A stretch of 13,061 nt of DNA from CAYJUM01 sp964478915 (GTDB taxonomy: Bacteria > Nitrospirota > Nitrospiria > Nitrospirales > Nitrospiraceae). The stretch covers positions 1-13,061 of the forward strand of contig CAYZKG010000078.1 in assembly GCA_964478915.1 (NCBI GenBank), in the 5' to 3' direction. A model generated the notes under the pieces. The model did not search any database. It saw only the letters and a list, made by a program, of their open reading frames with translations, and was not told the DNA's origin. A program made the position numbers and the translations under genes. The first letter of the stretch is position 1. Every line of letters starts with the position of its first letter. Positions 1-6,225 of the stretch are shown here, in pieces.

Positions 1-565
1 CCAGGTTGATGTTGATCTGCCGGATCTTGCCGCCCTCGACCGTGGCCGCCGCCACATTCGCAAGCTGCTCGATCTGCGGAGCGATCGTGTTGAAGGCCAG
101 ATCGTACAGGGCCCGCTCATCGAGATTGCTGCCGCTGACCGTCACGAAGGCTACCGGGATGTTGGACACATCGAACTTGACGACGAACGGTTGCAGGACC
201 CCGGACGGGAGATTGTTCAGGATCTGCGTGATGCGCTGCATGACCTCCATCTGTCCCACGTTGATGTCCGCCCCCCAGTTGAACCACACCTGGACGGCCC
301 CGATGCCGTACTTGGCGAACGACTCGACGTGCTCCACGTTGGAGGCCGAGCTGACCGCTTTCTCGATGGGATAGATGACGCTCTGCTCGATATCGAGCGG
401 GGGCGCGCCCTTGTAGATCACCCCGACGAAGGCCACCGGCACCTGGATCTTCGGGAACAGGTCGATCGGCAGGCGGTCCAAGGAGGTGGCGCCCAGGACC
501 ACCATGGCGAGCGACAGCATCAGGATGCCGATTCTGTTACGCAGCGCGAGAAGGGTCAGCCACAT
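1..565 (-). CDS. RND-family efflux permease, N-terminal part (cut by window edge)
   Basis: Inner-membrane proton-driven pump subunit of a tripartite efflux system. 188 codons are visible from an ATG at 565; the frame stays open to base 1, so the remaining C-terminal part (these proteins are usually about 1,000 residues) lies outside. The N-terminus MWLTLLALRN leads into transmembrane helix 1 (about residues 10-30), followed by RLPIDLFPKIQVP, typical of the AcrB/MdtB-like group. The following periplasmic porter-domain start carries GAPPLDIEQSV and a VQVWFNWGADINVGQ stretch like the family's matching segment. No good ribosome binding site is seen upstream. It lies 59 bp downstream of the adaptor gene in the same direction, so it is probably the last or next-to-last gene of a regulator-adaptor-pump operon. 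The substrate cannot be told. Confidence 0.93.
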   Translation of the reverse strand, partial: MWLTLLALRNRIGILMLSLAMVVLGATSLDRLPIDLFPKIQVPVAFVGVIYKGAPPLDIEQSVIYPIEKAVSSASNVEHVESFAKYGIGAVQVWFNWGADINVGQMEVMQRITQILNNLPSGVLQPFVVKFDVSNIPVAFVTVSGSNLDERALYDLAFNTIAPQIEQLANVAAATVEGGKIRQININL

Positions 566-570
566 AGAAG

Positions 571-600
571 ACGTGAAACGTTAAGCGTGAATCGTGCTTT
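571..600. repeat. Degenerate heptad repeat between adaptor and permease genes
   Basis: Four 7-bp units follow one another on the plus strand: ACGTGAA, ACGTTAA, GCGTGAA and TCGTGCT (571-598). In a shifted phase they read GTGAAAC, GTTAAGC, GTGAATC, GTGCTTT (573-600). The array fills half of the 59-bp gap between the adaptor stop and the permease start and displaces any clear ribosome binding site for the permease. It shares the GTGA-A/G-NN pattern with the arrays at 8614-8641 and 8708-8742. Confidence 0.6.
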
Positions 601-624
601 GCTCGGTCAGGGTCAATGATCATT

Positions 625-1842
625 TCACCTATCGCCACGCGCCTCGTGCCCCGAGCCTACCGGCTGCGGTGACGCAGCCGGGTGGGCCTCGACCGGCGTA
701 CCGTTGCTGACCAGGTCCTTTCCCGAGACGATCACATGCTCCGAGCCGGTCAGGCCCTTCGTGATTTCGATCCGGTTCTCCACGCGGGCGCCGATCTCCA
801 CCGGCACCTGGTAGGCCTTGCCGTCACGCACCACGTACACGTACTGGTTCTCTTCGAGCCGGGTCAGGGCGTCCAGCGGGATCTGAATCGCGTTCGGGTG
901 CAGGCCGACCACCACCTCCACGCGCGCAAACATGCCGCCCTTCAGCGCATGGTCCTTGTTGGAAAGATCCACCTCGACCGTCATGGTGCGGGTCGTCCGA
1001 TCCAGCGCGTGCACGACTCGCGTCACCTTCCCGACAAACACGCGGTCCGGATAGGCCTCGGCGCGCAGCTCCGCCCGCTGCCCGATCTTCACCAGCGGGA
1101 CGTCTTTTTCCACCACCTCGAGCAAGATCCGAACTGTCTCGATGTCATGGAGGGTCAGAATTCCCCGGGACATCGTGGATGTGCTGGCTGTGGAGCCAGA
1201 GACGTACGCGCCGGCGTCCAGATTCCGCTGGGCCACATACCCGGCAAAGGGGGCCCGGATATAGGAATAGGCAAGGTTCGTCTCGGCCTGCTGAAGGGCC
1301 ACCTCCATCTGCTTGACCTGGGCGCGGAACTCCTCAAGCTGGGCATTGGCCATGTCGTACGCGATCTGCGCGTTGTCCAGGTCCTGCTGTGAGACAAACT
1401 GATTCACGATGAGCGCCTGCATCCGATCCAAGGTCAGCTTGGCGTTCTTGAGGTTGGCCTCCTGCCGCACCACGGTCGCCCGTGCGGCCGTCAGGTTCGC
1501 CCGAGCCCGGTTCACCGTGTGCACGTAATCAGTATGGTCGATTTCCACGAGCAGCTGATTGGCCTTCACGATATCGCCCTTGTCCACGTGAAACTTGGCG
1601 ATGTAGCCGTCCACCCGCGAGAAGAGGTTGACCTGCTGGTACGGCAGGATATCGGCCGTGTACGCCAGGCGGACATCCAGATCCTGCCGGATCGGCGTGA
1701 TGGTGCTGACGGTGATAATGCGACCCTTCCGGGCATCACCTTTCGCGCCGCTGCTGGTCAGGCGAAAGGTCACCAGGCCGGCCACGGCCAGGATCAGGAC
1801 CACGACCAGCGTAAGGACCGGATGTTGTTTGAGACGGTTCAT
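625..1842 (-). CDS. RND efflux periplasmic adaptor (membrane fusion protein)
   Basis: 405-residue HlyD/AcrA-type adaptor that bridges the inner-membrane RND pump and an outer-membrane channel. An N-terminal membrane anchor or uncleaved signal lies at about residues 8-27. The first lipoyl/barrel-sandwich half is at about 66-102 (VNLFSRVDGYIAKFHVDKGD). A coiled-coil hairpin of Ala/Gln/Leu heptads spans about 105-190, and the second lipoyl half is near 191-215 (YIRAPFAGYVAQRNLDAGAY). The beta-barrel and membrane-proximal domains follow, up to about 385. The length is normal for the family. The ATG overlaps the TetR stop by 4 bp (ATGA), so the two genes are translationally coupled. The permease follows after 59 bp. 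No lipobox is present, so it is anchored by its N-terminal helix rather than by lipidation. Confidence 0.95.
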   Translation of the reverse strand: MNRLKQHPVLTLVVVLILAVAGLVTFRLTSSGAKGDARKGRIITVSTITPIRQDLDVRLAYTADILPYQQVNLFSRVDGYIAKFHVDKGDIVKANQLLVEIDHTDYVHTVNRARANLTAARATVVRQEANLKNAKLTLDRMQALIVNQFVSQQDLDNAQIAYDMANAQLEEFRAQVKQMEVALQQAETNLAYSYIRAPFAGYVAQRNLDAGAYVSGSTASTSTMSRGILTLHDIETVRILLEVVEKDVPLVKIGQRAELRAEAYPDRVFVGKVTRVVHALDRTTRTMTVEVDLSNKDHALKGGMFARVEVVVGLHPNAIQIPLDALTRLEENQYVYVVRDGKAYQVPVEIGARVENRIEITKGLTGSEHVIVSGKDLVSNGTPVEAHPAASPQPVGSGHEARGDR

Positions 1843-2510
1843 GCCGATTCGGCGGCGCCGACGGCGCGGCGAGAAGCGCGGCCCGCCCCCTTCTGTACCG
1901 ACGGCACGCGAAGGCCGTCCAGAAACAGGGTCACGTACGTGGACGCCGCCTCCTCCGGAGAGCCGTGCGCGGGAACGAGAAAGATCTCATGCAGCAACCG
2001 GTGATAGACAAGCATGCCGATGAAGGCCCGCGCCGCCAGCAACGGATCCACCCGCCGGAACGCGCCGTCGCGAATGCGCTGGGCAATGTAGCTGGCCAAA
2101 TAATCGTAAAAGATGCGGTGCTGGTGGCGGAAGAACATGTCCGACAGCTCGTGTCCCTCCAGCGCGCTGAACAGCAGCAGGCGCAACAGCGTGGGGTCCG
2201 TCCCTCGACGGATCCGGTAGCTGGCGATCAGCGTGAAGACGCGTACATCGTCCCGCTTGCGGCCCGCCTCTTCTACAGAAGCCAGCAACTGCGAGACCGG
2301 GGCTTTCTCGGCCAGGATCGCCGCGTACAGCGCCCGCTTCGTCGGGAAGTATTTGAACAGGAGCGCTTCGCTGATGCCGGCGGTGCGCGCGATTTCCCGC
2401 GTCGTGGTTCCCTTGAATCCGTTCGCCGCAAACAGCGAGGAGGCCGCCGCAATGATGCTGGCCTGACGTTCCTGCGCGGAGGCGCGATGATTCCGGTGGG
2501 GCGTTGGCAT
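1839..2510 (-). CDS. TetR/AcrR-family transcriptional regulator
   Basis: 223-residue regulator, probably the local repressor of the efflux operon. The helix-turn-helix is at about residues 17-62, with the family pattern FAANGFKGTTTREIARTAGI followed by LLFKYFPTKRALYAAIL. The C-terminal two thirds form the helical ligand-binding and dimerisation part, which is too variable to predict an inducer. It is the first gene of the operon and ends in a 4-bp overlap with the adaptor start. A perfect palindrome lies 4-21 bp upstream of the start codon and overlaps the presumed transcription start, which argues for autorepression together with the pump genes. A Ser/Ala/Arg-rich tail of about 20 residues follows the last conserved helix. 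Confidence 0.95.
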   Translation of the reverse strand: MPTPHRNHRASAQERQASIIAAASSLFAANGFKGTTTREIARTAGISEALLFKYFPTKRALYAAILAEKAPVSQLLASVEEAGRKRDDVRVFTLIASYRIRRGTDPTLLRLLLFSALEGHELSDMFFRHQHRIFYDYLASYIAQRIRDGAFRRVDPLLAARAFIGMLVYHRLLHEIFLVPAHGSPEEAASTYVTLFLDGLRVPSVQKGAGRASRRAVGAAESA

Positions 2511-2514
2511 AGTG

Positions 2515-2532
2515 GGTAAGTGTTTACTTACC
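2515..2532. promoter_or_regulatory. Palindromic operator for the TetR-type regulator
   Basis: GGTAAGT-GTTT-ACTTACC is a perfect 7-bp inverted repeat around a 4-bp centre, just upstream of the regulator's ATG. The size and symmetry fit a TetR-family dimer site. It begins 5 bp downstream of the extended -10 box on the minus strand, so bound protein would block initiation. That the adjacent regulator binds it is inferred from position. Confidence 0.8.
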
Positions 2533-2537
2533 TCGCC

Positions 2538-2546
2538 ATCATACCA
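2538..2546 (-). promoter_or_regulatory. Extended -10 promoter of the TetR-adaptor-permease operon
   Basis: The minus strand reads TGGTATGAT: a TGn extension followed by a -10 box with 5 of 6 consensus bases. No good -35 hexamer is seen at the usual distance, which is typical of extended -10 promoters. Transcription would start near 2531, inside the palindromic operator. Confidence 0.55.
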
Positions 2547-2599
2547 CAGACTATCTAGCGGTTATCGGGGGCAGGCGATTGAAGGAGAATGGAGGGCCG

Positions 2600-2649
2600 G
2601 ACCTTTGCGCGGTTGAACAGGGAATAGGCGGGCTTCGACCTTTGTGCGG
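2600..2649. repeat. Short direct repeat in the pepM-tetR intergenic region
   Basis: GACCTTTGCGCGG (2600-2612) recurs as GACCTTTGTGCGG (2637-2649), matching at 12 of 13 bases with a 37-bp period. It lies upstream of the efflux promoter. Its function is unknown; it could be a paired regulator site or chance. Confidence 0.35.
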
Positions 2650-2691
2650 CACGGAACATCGTCGGCATGTGTGCAGGGGTAGCGAGCGCCG

Positions 2692-2707
2692 GTGGCGAGA
2701 TCGCCAC
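2692..2707 (-). other. Hairpin downstream of the PEP mutase fusion gene
   Basis: GTGGCG-AGAT-CGCCAC forms a 6-bp GC-rich stem 16 bp after the stop codon. No T-run follows on the minus strand, so it is at best a weak or Rho-assisted transcript end or an mRNA 3' stabiliser. Confidence 0.3.
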
Positions 2708-2722
2708 TGTCCCCAGGACGAG

Positions 2723-4396
2723 CTAAGATCTCAGTTCGGCCCAGGCTCTCTGGTAGTCCTCGAACGAATCGACTTCCATCCAGCCCTTGAAGATAGGCAC
2801 GCAGCGGACGTCGTGCCCCGCGTCGATCAATTCCTGAATCAGGTCGGTAAAGGATCCCTGGACGAATGTCCCGGCTTCATGAAAGCCTCCGACACCGTAC
2901 TTCCGGCGCGCCTCATGATAGGCGCGCTTGAACTGCGCGATCCCGTTCTCCGAGAACATCGCCAGGCCGATGAATTCGCCGTGCGACTGGTCATGGAGCA
3001 GATCCTGCCCGATCTTGACGACCCGGCTTTGCTCCTCGGGCGTCACGTACCGATAGCTCTTGCCGGGTGGATTCTCCAGCAGCACGAGGTCCGGCTTCAG
3101 ATGCGGATTCAGGTTCGGGCCGGGCGGCTGGTGGTACCACGCCACGTCCACCACCAGGGTGATGTCCGCAGGGCTCTTCAGCAGCTTGGCCAAGACGGCG
3201 GTGTCGAAGATGATATCCCCGTAGAGGATCACGCAGCGGCCGGCCATCTCCGGTTCGGCACAGAACAAGGAGTGCAGCTCGCCGGTGCCCTCGTAGCTGT
3301 CGTTGTCGTAGTACCGGAGATTGGGCAGCGCGATCGCCTCTTTCCGATAGCCGCGGACCACGGCAATGTCCTTGACGTTGCAGTCGTTCAAGGCCGCGAT
3401 CTGCCGGTCGAGGATGGTCTTGCCTTTGATGTCGAGCAGGCACTTCGGTTTGTGCTCGATGAGCGGAAGAAGCTGCTTCTCGAAGCCGGCCGCCGCGATG
3501 ATGGCGGTCACCCGTTCGCCGCCGGCCGGCAAAAATCGCCGTTCATCCCGTTCCATTTGCGGAACACCGACGAGGTCGTAGACATCGGCCAGCGGCACGA
3601 TCCGATCATTCACCGACGCAGGAGTCGTGTACCGCTTGATCGTCGCCAGGGCGTCGCGGACGGCCTTGATGGAGGCGCGGATCGCCTGGTTCGCATAGAT
3701 CACGATCTTGAAGCCCGCCTGCTCCAGCTCGGCGGTCGTCACTCCGTCGAAGGTGGTGGGGACGACGACGAGCGGCACGCGCCCCGACCAGGCGCGGGCC
3801 ACGCTCTTCATCTCTTCGAACGTGGCGGACTTCGAATGAATCAGGACTGCATCGGCTCCCGCCTGAGCATAGGCCTCGGCCCGTTTCAGCGCTTCCTCCT
3901 GGCCCCAGCCCGCGATGAGCGCTTCGGTCCTGGCGATCACCATGAAATCCGGCACGGTCTGAGCGGCTTTGGCCGCCCGGATCTTCCCGCAGTGCTCGTC
4001 AATCGACACCAACTCTCGACGCACGCCCGCATAGAAGCTGCACCGCTTCGGAAAGACATTGTCCTCGATGCAGATTGCCGCGATCCCGGCCCTCTCGTGG
4101 TCATTCACGGTCCGCATCACGTTCAAAGCGTTGCCGTAACCCGTGTCGCAGTCGGCGATGATCGGGATGGTGATTGCCTCGGCCATATTGCGCTCCACCT
4201 CGAGCTGCTCGGACAGGGTGACAAAGCTGGCGTCCGGCACGCATTTCCACGCGGCAGAGATGCCGAACCCGCTGGCCCACACCGCATCAAACCCGGTTTC
4301 CTGAACGAGCTTCGCGCTGAGCGCGTCGTGAGCCCCGACGACCCTCACAATCCCCGGCCGCTTGAGGAGATCCCGCAACTTTGTGGCGTTGTGCAT
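2723..4396 (-). CDS. pepM: PEP mutase fused to a nucleotidyltransferase (noncanonical motif)
   Basis: 557-residue two-domain protein. Residues 1-290 belong to the isocitrate lyase/PEP mutase superfamily and should isomerise phosphoenolpyruvate to phosphonopyruvate, the C-P bond-forming step. Aligned from memory to mussel PEP mutase with a constant offset of 3, the expected residues are present: D55, D82 and D84 (in DCDTGYGN), E111, K117, S120, R156 (in ARTEALIAGWG) and H187. The diagnostic EDK-x5-NS motif reads EDN-x5-CS (N113, C119). Residues about 295-557 are a sugar-nucleotide-type nucleotidyltransferase (PKCLLDI, active-site-like GD at 393-394), presumably for cytidylyl activation of the phosphonate. 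Its GxGxR loop is degraded to GFEKQ (304-308). The ATG at 4396 is chosen because it matches the mussel N-terminus; an in-frame extension to 4555 would overlap the upstream gene by 127 bp. It is third in a leftward operon, 32 bp after the gene before. Mutase identity is strong from context; exact catalysis is less certain. Confidence 0.9.
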   Translation of the reverse strand: MHNATKLRDLLKRPGIVRVVGAHDALSAKLVQETGFDAVWASGFGISAAWKCVPDASFVTLSEQLEVERNMAEAITIPIIADCDTGYGNALNVMRTVNDHERAGIAAICIEDNVFPKRCSFYAGVRRELVSIDEHCGKIRAAKAAQTVPDFMVIARTEALIAGWGQEEALKRAEAYAQAGADAVLIHSKSATFEEMKSVARAWSGRVPLVVVPTTFDGVTTAELEQAGFKIVIYANQAIRASIKAVRDALATIKRYTTPASVNDRIVPLADVYDLVGVPQMERDERRFLPAGGERVTAIIAAAGFEKQLLPLIEHKPKCLLDIKGKTILDRQIAALNDCNVKDIAVVRGYRKEAIALPNLRYYDNDSYEGTGELHSLFCAEPEMAGRCVILYGDIIFDTAVLAKLLKSPADITLVVDVAWYHQPPGPNLNPHLKPDLVLLENPPGKSYRYVTPEEQSRVVKIGQDLLHDQSHGEFIGLAMFSENGIAQFKRAYHEARRKYGVGGFHEAGTFVQGSFTDLIQELIDAGHDVRCVPIFKGWMEVDSFEDYQRAWAELRS

Positions 4397-4428
4397 GCTA
4401 GTGACTATGCGAAAATGGTCGGCGGCTG

Positions 4429-5001
4429 TCAATTGATCGTATCGCCCATACTCTCCTGAAACTTCGGCGCAAGCGCACGGCTTTCGAAGAAGATCAGGCC
4501 CCGCTGACTCATTTGCTGGAAGGTCACGTTGACCTCGGTATCCAAACCCCGCCAATTCAGCGGCTGGCTCACGTCACGGAGAATCTGGGACTGCTCGATA
4601 GGGCCAAGATGGGACACCAGGTAGGCGACGATACGCTCGTGAGTGTCCCTCCCACGATACCGGATGACCACCCGCGCGAACTTGCCGTCGATGGTGACGT
4701 ACCGGATGGAATCCACCGGCACATCCCCGAACTGGAGCGGCGCACGCTTCACATTGTAGCCTTTGATGAGGTTCCCCGGCTCAACCAGCTCCAGATCCGC
4801 AGATTCAGCCAGGGCCGCCCCCCACGGAATGCCGTTGAACCCTTGAGGGTCCTTGAGGATGGTAGCGGCCGAGGCGGAAGCAGCGACGAGCCACATCACC
4901 ACGCCGAGCAAGACCAGCAAGGGAACATGAACGGCATGCGCGACACCACATTGGAATTGGATAGGTCGAGAATCGATCCCGCGTTGCCCGATCTGCCGCA
5001 T
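4429..5001 (-). CDS. Exported protein of unknown function, paralogue of 5042-5584
   Basis: 190 residues from the ATG at 5001. That start gives a long n-region, a hydrophobic stretch (VPLLVLLGVVMWLVA) and a signal-peptidase-like ASASA-A site near residue 44. A longer in-frame reading to 5133 would run into the upstream paralogue and is not preferred. The mature part is about 145 residues and shares with its neighbour the blocks GF-GIPWGA, IDGKFARV, RYRG, NWRG-TEVN and the ALAP-F ending, so the pair arose by tandem duplication. No catalytic motif is evident. It lies 40 bp after the paralogue and 32 bp before the PEP mutase gene, so it is probably transcribed with them. It is probably periplasmic or loosely envelope-associated. 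I do not recognise a named family. Confidence 0.85.
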   Translation of the reverse strand: MRQIGQRGIDSRPIQFQCGVAHAVHVPLLVLLGVVMWLVAASASAATILKDPQGFNGIPWGAALAESADLELVEPGNLIKGYNVKRAPLQFGDVPVDSIRYVTIDGKFARVVIRYRGRDTHERIVAYLVSHLGPIEQSQILRDVSQPLNWRGLDTEVNVTFQQMSQRGLIFFESRALAPKFQESMGDTIN

Positions 5002-5041
5002 GGTGTCACCGCGCGGCGGTAGGAAGCCTGCTCCCGACGTG

Positions 5042-5584
5042 TCAGTAAACCGCGTCCCCGTACCCCTCATTGAATCGAGGGGCCAGGACCCGGCTGTCGA
5101 AGAACACGTAGCCGCGTTCGCCCGCGCCGTCATAGGTCAGGTTGACCTCAGTTTCCGCCCCGCGCCAATTGTATTGCTGGCTGTGGCCGCGCATGATCAT
5201 GCCGGGGGACCGGTCCATTGGCCCGTACTGGGCCTGGAGATACGCCAGGACCAAGTCGTGATTTTGCTTCCCCCGGTACCGGACCATCACGCGGGCGAAC
5301 TTGCCGTCGATGGCGATGAATCGCATCGTCTCGACCTTCGCCTCTCCCAGGACGGGAGGGCCGTTTTTCATGTCGTATGTATTGATGCGTTCGATGGAAT
5401 CTGCCAGGATCAAATCGGGAAAGTCGCTTAACGACGCTCCCCACGGGATTCCTCGAAAGCCCTTTGGATCATTGGTCATCGGAACGGCAAAGGCCACGGG
5501 CTGGGCCAAGAGCACAACCCCGGTGACGACTGCCACTCCGAGAAGAAAAACCCCCACTCCTGAGACGGTCCGGTGAGAGATCAT
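5042..5584 (-). CDS. Exported protein of unknown function, paralogue of 4429-5001
   Basis: 180 residues with a clear signal peptide: basic start (MISHRTV), hydrophobic core at about residues 9-30, and cleavage after VAFA near residue 33. An AGAGGG ribosome binding site lies about 5 bp upstream of the ATG, supporting this start. The mature domain holds DPKGFRGIPWGASLSD, IDGKFARVMVRYRGK, YNWRGAETEVNL and YVFFDSRVLAPRF, and by eye is roughly 40-50% identical to the downstream copy. It is the first gene of the leftward operon ending in the PEP mutase fusion, divergent from the decarboxylase operon. Possible roles are binding or handling phosphonate-modified envelope material, but this is inferred from location alone. 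Confidence 0.87.
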   Translation of the reverse strand: MISHRTVSGVGVFLLGVAVVTGVVLLAQPVAFAVPMTNDPKGFRGIPWGASLSDFPDLILADSIERINTYDMKNGPPVLGEAKVETMRFIAIDGKFARVMVRYRGKQNHDLVLAYLQAQYGPMDRSPGMIMRGHSQQYNWRGAETEVNLTYDGAGERGYVFFDSRVLAPRFNEGYGDAVY

Positions 5585-5642
5585 CGCGCCCTCTGATGTG
5601 GGACAAGGCCGGATTCCAAGCTACCACGAACGACTCGCCAAG

Positions 5643-5659
5643 GCAACCGTCGTGGTTGC
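5643..5659. promoter_or_regulatory. Palindrome in the divergent promoter region
   Basis: GCAACC-GTCGT-GGTTGC is a perfect 6-bp inverted repeat with a 5-bp centre. It overlaps the -35 box of the rightward promoter (TTGCGT, 5656-5661). It also holds most of a weak leftward -35-like TTGCCT (minus strand, 5640-5645), followed after 17 bp by TAGCTT (5617-5622). The position suits a shared operator controlling both halves of the phosphonate locus. No cognate regulator can be named. Confidence 0.45.
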
Positions 5660-5685
5660 GTGGGTCTGAAAGCCTTCGTTATAAT
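5656..5685 (+). promoter_or_regulatory. Sigma70-type promoter of the decarboxylase-transaminase operon
   Basis: A perfect TATAAT -10 box (5680-5685) lies 18 bp after TTGCGT (5656-5661; the first three bases match the TTGACA consensus). Transcription would start near 5692, leaving a leader of about 36 bases before the ATG at 5728. Confidence 0.65.
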
Positions 5686-5727
5686 GCGGCGCCCCGTACT
5701 TCTTGAAGATGGCTTTTCCTACTACCC

Positions 5728-6225
5728 ATGATCGACAGCGATGATTTCGTGCGAGCCCTGAAAGACACGGGCTTCGACTTTTTCACCGGCGTGCCGGATT
5801 CCATTCTCGCGGGGATCATCGCGGTCCTGATCGACCAGCGACTGTACCTCCCCGCGGTGCGTGAGGACGAAGCCGTCGCCATGGCGGCCGGGGCCTACAT
5901 GGCCGGCAAGGTTCCGGCGGTCCTCATGCAGAACTCAGGGCTGGGGAACTGCCTGAACGTCCTGGCGTCGCTGAATCTGATCTACCACCAGCCCTGCCTG
6001 CTGCTCATCTCGTGGCGTGGCTTTCAAGGGAAGGATGCGCCGGAGCATCTGGTGATGGGGCAGACGATGACGCAACTCCTCGATACGGTCGGGATTCCCC
6101 ACCGCACTCTGTCGGAGCAGACGCTCGTTGAAGATTTGAATTGGACAGCCAAAACCTTCATGGAGAAGCGCCTCCCCGTCGCACTCCTGCTCAAGAAGGG
6201 GACCGTGAAGGGACTTCAGCCGTGA
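5728..6225 (+). CDS. Phosphonopyruvate decarboxylase, alpha (PYR-domain) subunit
   Basis: 165-residue PYR domain of a ThDP enzyme that, with the next gene, should decarboxylate phosphonopyruvate to phosphonoacetaldehyde; this irreversible step pulls the unfavourable mutase reaction forward. Seen here: FTGVPDSIL near residue 20, the probable cofactor-activating Glu46 in the REDEAVA block, then MQNSGLGNCLNVLASL and a WRG motif, all typical of the phosphonopyruvate/sulfopyruvate decarboxylase family. Most phosphonopyruvate decarboxylases are single chains of about 380 residues; this one is split like archaeal sulfopyruvate decarboxylase ComD/ComE. The substrate is assigned from the neighbouring PEP mutase and AEP transaminase. 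It ends in a 4-bp GTGA overlap with the beta gene. The ribosome binding site is weak. Confidence 0.88.
   Translation: MIDSDDFVRALKDTGFDFFTGVPDSILAGIIAVLIDQRLYLPAVREDEAVAMAAGAYMAGKVPAVLMQNSGLGNCLNVLASLNLIYHQPCLLLISWRGFQGKDAPEHLVMGQTMTQLLDTVGIPHRTLSEQTLVEDLNWTAKTFMEKRLPVALLLKKGTVKGLQP

Noticed and set aside
2579..4459. A 626-codon open frame on the plus strand
   Set aside because: It lies fully antisense to the PEP mutase fusion, whose frame carries clear family motifs. High GC makes long antisense frames common, and the translation has no recognisable domain.
4397..4555. N-terminal extension of the PEP mutase gene by 53 residues
   Set aside because: It would overlap the end of the upstream exported-protein gene, has no family similarity, and the ATG at 4396 matches the N-terminus of known PEP mutases.
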